Below, in pieces: positions 1-4,652 of a stretch of DNA of 7,449 nucleotides (position 1 is the stretch's first letter; each line of letters opens with the position of its first letter). The stretch comes from JAQVSV01 sp041667045. GTDB lineage: Bacteria; Elusimicrobiota; Elusimicrobia; Elusimicrobiales; Elusimicrobiaceae. Position numbers and translations under genes: made by a program. Below the pieces are notes generated by a model, which made no database searches, had not been told where the DNA came from, and worked only from the letters and a program-made list of their open reading frames with translations. The stretch lies in assembly GCA_041667045.1 (NCBI GenBank), contig JBAYFS010000112.1:1-7449 (forward strand). The letters are read 5' to 3'.

Positions 1-41
1 TAGCATTCAGAAATATCGGCTTCCGGAAAATAGGTTGGGAA

Positions 42-740
42 TTACGGTTTCACGCCGTCAGCGCCGGTGGAAAAACCGCCGGACTCAGCCGGAATAACTT
101 TGCTTTGTTTTTGCAAAAGATAGCCGTTTACGGAATCCTTGAGAGCTGCGCAAAACTTAACAAGTTCGGAGCCGTTTTCAGTCAGTCGCTTCAATATTTT
201 CTGCGAAAACTCCAACTGGATCCCGCCGTCCGAGGGGCGGTTCGCTATATTTTTCGCGCTTTCGCCGGGCAGGCGTTTGCACGGCTCCTCAACGGAAAAA
301 CCATCCTCCCGCAATTCCGCCGCGGTTCTTTTCCGGAGTTCGGCGTTGCGCCCGCCAAGGCAGATCACATCTTCCCCCTCGCGCTGGCCGTGAATTGCAA
401 TACCCAAAACGGACGCCGTGGCGAGCCGAACGGCTCCCGGTTCGTCAAACTTTGTCGCGGTGATGTGATAGTCCCGCGCGTGCTCTTTATCCAGCGCCGT
501 AAACGAATAAAAATTCCAGTCCCCGCCAGCGCAGACGCGCGCGATATCGCTTGTGCCGCGCTCTATTTCCCCGCCGTGAATGGCAAAAACCGTCACGGGC
601 GCGTGACGGTCGAGCACGGTTATAATATAGTCCCGCCCGGCTTCGCGCGCGTTTTTAAGTTCCGAAAAAGAACCGTATTTGTCCGCCGCCAATGACGTTG
701 CGAAAAAAAACAGCGGCAGCAAAAACCATAATTTTTTCAT
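42..740 (-). CDS. Secreted poly-gamma-glutamate hydrolase family protein
   Basis: The 232-residue product resembles the zinc-dependent poly-gamma-glutamate hydrolase family (PghP/YmaC type, first known from phages that strip gamma-PGA capsules). It starts with a Sec signal peptide: MKK, a hydrophobic run to about residue 17, and a likely cut after SLAA (residue 19). Family motifs appear in order: AIHGGEIERGTSDIA (53-67), the YHIT..KFDEP block (91-101), IAIHG (114-118), the CLGG..AEL block (127-135) and NIANRPSDGGIQLEFS (164-179). His55, Glu58/Glu60, His117 and Glu177 are the likely metal or catalytic residues, by family analogy. The export signal suggests action in the periplasm or outside the cell. 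The last 50 or so residues lie beyond the final motif and are polar. The start is set by the signal peptide, but there is no good Shine-Dalgarno and a terminator hairpin lies just upstream. Actual activity on gamma-PGA is inferred from family only; a peptidoglycan or other gamma-glutamyl substrate is possible. Confidence 0.82.
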   Translation of the reverse strand: MKKLWFLLPLFFFATSLAADKYGSFSELKNAREAGRDYIITVLDRHAPVTVFAIHGGEIERGTSDIARVCAGGDWNFYSFTALDKEHARDYHITATKFDEPGAVRLATASVLGIAIHGQREGEDVICLGGRNAELRKRTAAELREDGFSVEEPCKRLPGESAKNIANRPSDGGIQLEFSQKILKRLTENGSELVKFCAALKDSVNGYLLQKQSKVIPAESGGFSTGADGVKP

Positions 741-751
741 AAGACTCGCAT

Positions 752-781
752 AAAAAAGGGCCGGAGTAAATCCGGCCCTTT
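752..781 (-). terminator. Rho-independent terminator of the ygeY-ygeW operon
   Basis: A 10-bp perfect stem, AAAGGGCCGG (755-764) with CCGGCCCTTT (772-781), closes a 7-nt loop. On the minus strand it is followed by a run of six T (757-752). It lies 20 nt beyond the stop of the carbamoyltransferase gene and therefore ends that operon. The T-tract finishes only 11 nt before the start codon of the next minus-strand gene (740), so it also sits in that gene's leader. Plus-strand use is less likely, because the T run on that side is short. Confidence 0.9.
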
Positions 782-800
782 CTTAAAACATTCCGTAGAA

Positions 801-1814
801 TTAAGGCCGGCCGCCCATGGTTAACGCCTGAATGGCTTTAACGGTGTGGAGCCTGTTTTCCGCCTGGTCAAACACAATGCTCTGCGGCCCGTCAATAACC
901 GCGTCTTCCACTTCCGCGCCGCGGTCAGCCGGGAGAGGATGCATATAAACGGCCTGCGGCTGCGCCAGTTTCATGCGTTTCTCGGTGCAGACCCAGTCTT
1001 TGTATTTGTTGAGAATCTGCATTCCGACTTCCTTTTTATCCTTTTCGGCAATGCCCTGATCCTGCAGATACTGGTGGCAGCCCCATGATTTGGGATACAG
1101 CACCACGGCGTCCTTAAACGACTCGTCCATCTCATGCACTATTTCGAATTTGGAACCGCTTTCCTTGGCGTATTTCTTCGCGGCTTCAACAGTGTGCGGC
1201 ATAAGGTTGAATTCCTTAGGATGCGCGAGCGTGACGTCCATGCCGAAACGCGGCATCAGAGTAATCAGGCCCTGCGGCACGGACAGCGGGCGCGCGTAAG
1301 CCGGAGCATAGGTCCAGGCGATAACGAATTTCATGCCGCGCAGATTGGCGCCGAATTTCTCGCGAATGGTCATAAGGTCGGCTATGCTCTGGCAAGGATG
1401 GTCCACATCGCACTGCAGATTGATGACCGGGATGTCGGAATACTGCGCCACTTCGCGTATATATTTGTTGCCGACGCCGTAGAAGCAGTTGCGGATGGCG
1501 ATGCCGTGCCCGTAGCGCGAAAGCACCTTGCCGGTGTCTTTGGGCGTTTCACCGTGCGAAATCTGCATTTTGTCCGGCGTAAGGTCGTGGGCGTGTCCGC
1601 CGAGCTGGGTCATGCCGGCTTCGGTGGAATTGCGGGTGCGGGTGGACTGCTCGAAAAACATCATGAACAGGGTTTTGTCCTGCAAAATACGGTGCGCTTC
1701 GTTAAGTGAAAAACGGCGTTTGAGATCCGCTGCAACGTCAAGCACGGTTTCAAGTTCCTCTTTGGACCAATCCACTGTTTCTATCCAGTCTTTTCCTCTG
1801 AGCATGGATTTCAT
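801..1814 (-). CDS. ygeW: YgeW-like knotted carbamoyltransferase
   Basis: A 337-residue cytoplasmic protein of the aspartate/ornithine carbamoyltransferase superfamily. The carbamoyl-phosphate site is intact: QSTRTRNS (56-63), the HGET block (87-90) and DHPCQSIADL (138-147). Several stretches match E. coli YgeW as I recall it: VINLQCDVDHP (130-140), PLSVPQG (176-182), RFGMDVTLAHP (189-199), FKDAVVLYPKSW (233-244) and KDWVCTE (272-278). The proline-rich 168-182 region corresponds to the knot loop of the knotted subfamily. Two oddities stand out. The amino-acid-side motif is MHPLPAD (291-297), whereas YgeW and OTCases have HCLP and ATCases have HPLP. The protein is also about 60 residues shorter than E. 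coli YgeW and ends in a conventional ENRLHTVKAIQAL helix. The start has AGGAG 9 nt upstream, overlapping the ygeY stop, so translation is probably coupled. The substrate is unknown. Ornithine carbamoyltransferase is the likely automatic label but is not established. Confidence 0.8.
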   Translation of the reverse strand: MKSMLRGKDWIETVDWSKEELETVLDVAADLKRRFSLNEAHRILQDKTLFMMFFEQSTRTRNSTEAGMTQLGGHAHDLTPDKMQISHGETPKDTGKVLSRYGHGIAIRNCFYGVGNKYIREVAQYSDIPVINLQCDVDHPCQSIADLMTIREKFGANLRGMKFVIAWTYAPAYARPLSVPQGLITLMPRFGMDVTLAHPKEFNLMPHTVEAAKKYAKESGSKFEIVHEMDESFKDAVVLYPKSWGCHQYLQDQGIAEKDKKEVGMQILNKYKDWVCTEKRMKLAQPQAVYMHPLPADRGAEVEDAVIDGPQSIVFDQAENRLHTVKAIQALTMGGRP

Positions 1815-1823
1815 ATCTGATTT

Positions 1824-1828
1824 CTCCT
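1824..1828 (-). promoter_or_regulatory. Shine-Dalgarno of ygeW overlapping the ygeY stop
   Basis: The minus strand reads TAGGAG, in which the TAG stop of ygeY (1829-1827) is part of the AGGAG site for ygeW. The spacing to the ATG at 1814 is 9 nt. Ribosomes ending ygeY would be placed on the ygeW site, which argues for coupled, near-equimolar synthesis. It also favours the ATG at 1814 over the in-frame Met at residue 4. Confidence 0.75.
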
Positions 1829-3029
1829 AGTGATTAATGATAATGTACTGCGGTAACGCGGCGTAAAAAACAGCCGCTTTAAGCAAATCCTCAACCTTCA
1901 TGTGCTCGTTTACGGTATGGGCGTACACTTCATTGGCGGGGCCGAACCCTATGGTGGGGATTTTCAGGCGGCCCGCGGAAGCGACTCCGTTTGTGGAGAA
2001 TACCCATTTACCGGCTTTCTGCTTTTTGCCGTGCACCAGTTCGGCGGCTTTAAGGCCGGCCTGAACAAGCTTGTGGCTTTCGGGAAGCGCCCAGGTGGGG
2101 AAATATTTTTCCTGCCCCACTTTAAGGCCCGTCCACGCGACGGCTTCGTACTGCAGAACCGACACGGCCGCGCCGGCTTTTTTCACGGACGGCAGTTTTT
2201 TGATTTCCGCCACGGAAGATTTAAGCGTTTCGCCTATGGTCAGGCGCCTGTCCAGATAAATGGTGCATTCATCCGGCACCGCGTTTAACGAGGGAGTCTT
2301 GCATTCTACTGACGTAACCGCAACCGTTCCCTTCCCCAAGAACTTGTCGTTTTTAAGCTTAAGATTGAGTTTCGTGATTTCCTCGATAATCGGCGCCATT
2401 TTGACAACCGCGTTGTCGCCCCGTTCGGGAGCGGAAGCGTGGCAGGAGCGGCCCTTGGTCACGACTTTCATTTCCATTCTGCCGCGATGGCCGCGGTAAA
2501 CCTGCAAATCGGTGGGTTCGGTGAGAACCACGTAATCCGGTTTGATTTTTTCCTTATTAATAATGTGCAGCAGGGGCAGGCCGTCGCAATCCTCTTCCAT
2601 GCAGGAACCGACGACTATAAATGTATAATCGCCGCCGAGCCGCAAATCCTTGATCAGTTTCGCGGCGTAAACCATGGAGACCATGGAAAGCTTCTGGTCG
2701 GTGGAACCGCGCCCGTAAATCGTATTATTTTCAAATTTTCCCTTGAACGGATCCCATTTCCAAGCTTTGGGATCGCCGATGCCAACGGTGTCTATATGGG
2801 CGTCCAGCATTATTTTGGTTTTGCCCTTGCCCAGAAAACCTATCACGTTGCCCATTTTATCCAGGGTAACTTTATCAAAACCCACTTTTTTCATTTCTTC
2901 CGCAATACGCTTCGCGACTTTTTCTTCGGTTGTGGAAAAGCCCGGTATCGCCACAAGGTCGCGCGCAAACTTGACCATGTCCTTCTCGTATTTATTAATA
3001 ACGTCGGTAAGTATTCTTCTGTCTAGCAT
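1827..3029 (-). CDS. ygeY: YgeY-family M20 metallohydrolase (ArgE/DapE-like)
   Basis: A 400-residue cytoplasmic di-zinc hydrolase of peptidase family M20, closest in my reading to YgeY, the selenium-metabolism-linked hydrolase subfamily. The metal and catalytic residues are present: DAHIDT (His78, with Asp80 orienting it), GRGSTDQK (bridging Asp111), MEEDCDG (Glu145 as general base and Glu146 as ligand), EPTD (Glu171) and YAHT (His371). The lid-domain His197 lies in CHASAPERGDNA. YgeY-like stretches include HIDTVGIG, EEDCDGL, EPTDLQVYRGHRGRME, SAPERGDNA, FLGKGT, LDRRLTIGET, YFPTW and FSTNGV. The start at 3029 is chosen because AAGAGG lies 5 nt upstream. The in-frame ATG at 3065 would add 12 polar residues and falls at the predicted transcription start. 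Members cleave amide bonds of acylated or carbamoylated amino acids and dipeptides; the substrate here is unknown. It is first in a two-gene operon with the carbamoyltransferase, 12 nt downstream. Acetylornithine deacetylase-like activity is the main alternative. Confidence 0.85.
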   Translation of the reverse strand: MLDRRILTDVINKYEKDMVKFARDLVAIPGFSTTEEKVAKRIAEEMKKVGFDKVTLDKMGNVIGFLGKGKTKIMLDAHIDTVGIGDPKAWKWDPFKGKFENNTIYGRGSTDQKLSMVSMVYAAKLIKDLRLGGDYTFIVVGSCMEEDCDGLPLLHIINKEKIKPDYVVLTEPTDLQVYRGHRGRMEMKVVTKGRSCHASAPERGDNAVVKMAPIIEEITKLNLKLKNDKFLGKGTVAVTSVECKTPSLNAVPDECTIYLDRRLTIGETLKSSVAEIKKLPSVKKAGAAVSVLQYEAVAWTGLKVGQEKYFPTWALPESHKLVQAGLKAAELVHGKKQKAGKWVFSTNGVASAGRLKIPTIGFGPANEVYAHTVNEHMKVEDLLKAAVFYAALPQYIIINH

Positions 3030-3069
3030 TTCGTCCTCTTTATTTTCGTTTTTTTCGAAACACAATGTA

Positions 3070-3097
3070 ATTTTACTCTATTTTAAACCTATTGCAA
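3070..3097 (-). promoter_or_regulatory. Candidate sigma70 promoter of ygeY-ygeW
   Basis: On the minus strand TTGCAA (3097-3092) is followed after 16 nt by TAAAAT (3075-3070), matching the -35 and -10 consensus at 4/6 and 5/6. Transcription would begin near 3063, which leaves about 34 nt of leader before the ATG at 3029 and excludes the upstream in-frame ATG. No other gene lies between this site and the terminator at 3190-3229. The region is AT-rich, so other -10 registers are possible. Confidence 0.55.
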
Positions 3098-3113
3098 CAG
3101 GATAAGTGTTGCA
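3093..3113. repeat. Perfect inverted repeat over the ygeY promoter, candidate operator
   Basis: TGCAACA (3093-3099) and its exact reverse complement TGTTGCA (3107-3113) are separated by 7 nt (3100-3106). The left arm lies almost entirely inside the predicted -35 hexamer. Two-turn half-site spacing (14 bp centre to centre) and overlap with -35 fit a dimeric repressor site. It is not followed by a T run, so it is not a terminator. The regulator is not encoded in the window and the role is inference. Confidence 0.4.
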
Positions 3114-3189
3114 CAAACTGAAAGCACGACCCGCGGCGAATTATTCCGATATTTGCCGCCTGCCTCCGCGAAAACCAAACCGTAAACTC

Positions 3190-3229
3190 AAAAAACAAAG
3201 CCCCGCATTCAGGCTGAAGCGGGGCTTTT
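3190..3229 (-). terminator. Rho-independent terminator after the small secreted protein gene
   Basis: GCCCCGC (3200-3206) pairs with GCGGGGC (3219-3225), extended by AAA/TTT at the base. The 12-nt loop can fold further (TTCA with TGAA). On the minus strand the stem is followed by TTTG and six T (3199-3190). It begins 15 nt beyond the stop codon at 3245. It separates this gene from the ygeY promoter region. Confidence 0.9.
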
Positions 3230-3244
3230 GCGTTTAAGCTCTTG

Positions 3245-3730
3245 TTATTTTATAAGGTTAACGGTTTCCCATTCGCCGTGGCAGTCGTCCCAGGTGGTGG
3301 CGGCTGTAGCGGTAAGCTGCACGTCGGAACCGATGCTGATGGCCTGTCCGTCGGAACTGACATTAAGCGGCACAAACAGGGTCATGGCAGCCGCGCTAGC
3401 GGCACTGCAACCTCCGCCTTTGCCGTTTGAAAACAGCACTGCTTTCCCATACAGTTTGCCGTTGCGTTTTTCGGCCTCAAGAGTGTATTCGCCGCCGAGG
3501 GGCGCGCCCTCCACGGAAATGCCCAGCTTTTTTGTAAGCGGGTCTGAATTAGTAAGAATAAGCTTTAAATTTTTTATGGTAACGCTTCGCGGCATATTAA
3601 GTGAATCAGCCGTTTCGCTCGCGATACGGGTCCAGGTTTTATTTACCTTAGCCTCATAAACAGTCTGAGCGGCGAAAACCAAACCGGTAAACGCAACCGC
3701 CGTAATAGCCAACGCAATATACTTTTTCAT
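3245..3730 (-). CDS. Small secreted protein of unknown function
   Basis: A 161-residue protein that I do not recognise. It has a clear Sec signal peptide: MKK, a hydrophobic core from residue 4 to about 19, and a likely cut at VFA-AQ (residues 20/21), giving a mature chain of about 141 residues. There is no lipobox and no further membrane segment. The mature part alternates short polar and hydrophobic stretches typical of beta structure. It holds only two cysteines, Cys108 in a GKGGGCSAASAAA segment and Cys150 in TWDDCHGEW, which could form one disulfide across the C-terminal half. The signal-type N-terminus lacks a type IV pilin cleavage site. AGGGAGG lies 8 nt upstream of the ATG. A near-consensus promoter and a strong terminator frame it as a single-gene transcript, suggesting abundant expression. 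A structural or adhesion role in the envelope is possible but not shown. Confidence 0.85.
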   Translation of the reverse strand: MKKYIALAITAVAFTGLVFAAQTVYEAKVNKTWTRIASETADSLNMPRSVTIKNLKLILTNSDPLTKKLGISVEGAPLGGEYTLEAEKRNGKLYGKAVLFSNGKGGGCSAASAAAMTLFVPLNVSSDGQAISIGSDVQLTATAATTWDDCHGEWETVNLIK

Positions 3731-3764
3731 AATTTAAACCTCCCTATTAATACCTATACCATGA

Positions 3765-3792
3765 ATTATAGCACTTGCGGGCCCAAACTCAA
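3765..3792 (-). promoter_or_regulatory. Strong sigma70 promoter of the small secreted protein gene
   Basis: On the minus strand TTGAGT (3792-3787) and a perfect TATAAT (3770-3765) are separated by 16 nt. Transcription would start near 3758 and give a leader of about 28 nt containing the AGGGAGG site at 3745-3739. This is the best promoter match in the window. Confidence 0.75.
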
Positions 3793-3830
3793 CAGGGAAC
3801 AAGTTTTGCAAGCACAACAACATATTTGAA

Positions 3831-3847
3831 TTGCCTGCTCAAGGCAA
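3831..3847. repeat. Short inverted repeat in the divergent region
   Basis: TTGCCT (3831-3836) and AGGCAA (3842-3847) form a perfect 6-bp inverted repeat around a 5-nt centre. It lies in the divergent gap between the secreted protein gene and the acyltransferase gene, about 53 nt upstream of the latter. No convincing -35/-10 pair for the plus-strand gene could be placed here: TATTAT at 3861 and TATAAA at 3872 are -10-like but lack -35 partners. It may be an operator or activator site, or chance. Confidence 0.25.
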
Positions 3848-3899
3848 CCGGAAATTTTGTTATTATTTCCTTATAAACCGTATAAAAGGGGACATCGCC

Positions 3900-4637
3900 A
3901 TGGGTATAATAGAAAGCAATCTGGGCATAGCACAGGATAAAATTTCAGCCGGACTGACCGCCGAAACAACCGTTGAACTTCTGGAACTGCTCCGCAGGCC
4001 CGGCCTGTCCGCCGAGGAAATGCTGGGAATACGCCTCTACCCGGAATTTCTGCCGAAGGGAAAAGACCTTTACACCCCGGAGGAGCGCTATCTGCATTTC
4101 CTGTGGGAGGAACTGGACCGCTCTCCTTTATGCTCAGCCGCCAATTTCGCCATTCCTTTCCGCAGAATGATAGCGAAAAAACTTTTTAAAAAATGCGGCA
4201 AGAATTTCAGCGCGGAGCGCAATATCCGCTTCAACTACGGACAATCCATAGAAGTCGGCGACAACGTTTTCATTCACGAAGGCGTCCTGCTGGACTCCAA
4301 AGGCGGAATAAAAATCGGCAATTCATCCGCGCTGGCTGAATTTGTAGTGATTTTTACGCACGGGCACAGCGAAAGCGATCACCAGGAACGCTCCTATGCG
4401 CCGGTTGTGATTGAGGAGTTCTGCAAGGTGTACACGCGGTCAATGATACTACCCGGCGTAACCGTGAAAAAACAGGCAATAGTGGCGGCGCACTCGGTGG
4501 TTACCAAAGACGTGCCGGAAAATTCCCTTGTAACGGGTTCGCCCGCGGCGGTTGTCCGGCCCCGAAAAAATGAAGGAAAAATGAATGAAGATTTAGGCCA
4601 TGTCTGGCTGGCGGACGGAGCCTTTCAAACGGAATAA
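3900..4637 (+). CDS. Left-handed beta-helix (hexapeptide) acyltransferase
   Basis: A 245-residue cytoplasmic protein. The C-terminal half (about 105-220) has the hexapeptide-repeat pattern of LbH O-acetyltransferases such as LacA, Maa and NodL: SIEVGDNVFIHEGVLL, GGIKIGNSSALAE, KVYTRSMILPGVTVKKQAIVAAHSVVTKDVPENSLVTGSPAAVVR. The GSPA end is the usual acetyl-CoA-binding coil. His154 or His156 in FTHGHSE fits the catalytic base of LacA-like enzymes. Residues 1-100 form a helical region with acidic and aromatic clusters, longer than the N-terminal segment of maltose acetyltransferases and unfamiliar to me. The last 25 residues are a polar tail. The start at 3900 has AAGGGGA 7 nt upstream; a longer reading would need a TTG at 3831 and cross the inverted repeat. 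It is the only plus-strand gene, divergent from its left neighbour and convergent with the TPR gene. The acceptor, probably a sugar or small alcohol, is unknown, and acyl groups other than acetyl are possible. Confidence 0.85.
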   Translation: MGIIESNLGIAQDKISAGLTAETTVELLELLRRPGLSAEEMLGIRLYPEFLPKGKDLYTPEERYLHFLWEELDRSPLCSAANFAIPFRRMIAKKLFKKCGKNFSAERNIRFNYGQSIEVGDNVFIHEGVLLDSKGGIKIGNSSALAEFVVIFTHGHSESDHQERSYAPVVIEEFCKVYTRSMILPGVTVKKQAIVAAHSVVTKDVPENSLVTGSPAAVVRPRKNEGKMNEDLGHVWLADGAFQTE

Positions 4638-4652
4638 AAACGTTTACTTTTT
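4627..4652 (+). terminator. Weak possible terminator at the convergent gene ends
   Basis: AAACG (4627-4631) and CGTTT (4641-4645) can pair around a 9-nt loop, followed on the plus strand by AC and five T (4648-4652). The stem is short and AT-rich, so efficiency would be low. Only 6 nt separate the two convergent stop codons, and no better terminator is visible for either gene nearby. Confidence 0.25.

Noticed and set aside
105..695. 196-residue plus-strand open frame opposite the PGA hydrolase gene
   Set aside because: It lies wholly antisense to a gene with clear family motifs and a signal peptide. Its translation is rich in Arg, Phe and Ala with no recognisable domain, and no ribosome site was seen.
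1134..1709. 191-residue plus-strand open frame opposite the carbamoyltransferase
   Set aside because: It is antisense to a well-conserved enzyme, the composition is typical of a shadow frame (His/Arg/Val/Ala), and no start signal supports it.
2439..3026. 195-residue plus-strand open frame opposite ygeY
   Set aside because: It is antisense to an intact M20 hydrolase. The His- and Phe-rich translation matches no family and looks like an artefact of codon bias.
3030..3065. Longer ygeY start at 3065, adding 12 residues
   Set aside because: The downstream ATG at 3029 has AAGAGG at 5 nt spacing, the extra residues are low-complexity polar, and the predicted transcription start falls at the upstream ATG.
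3245..3730. Small secreted protein as a type IV pilin or pseudopilin
   Set aside because: The N-terminus lacks the Gly-Phe-Thr-Leu-Ile-Glu type cleavage site and the long hydrophobic helix after it. It is a plain Sec signal peptide.
3831..3899. Longer acyltransferase start from TTG at 3831
   Set aside because: The ATG at 3900 has a good AAGGGGA site. The extension would cross the inverted repeat and AT-rich promoter-like sequence and adds an unlikely N-terminus.
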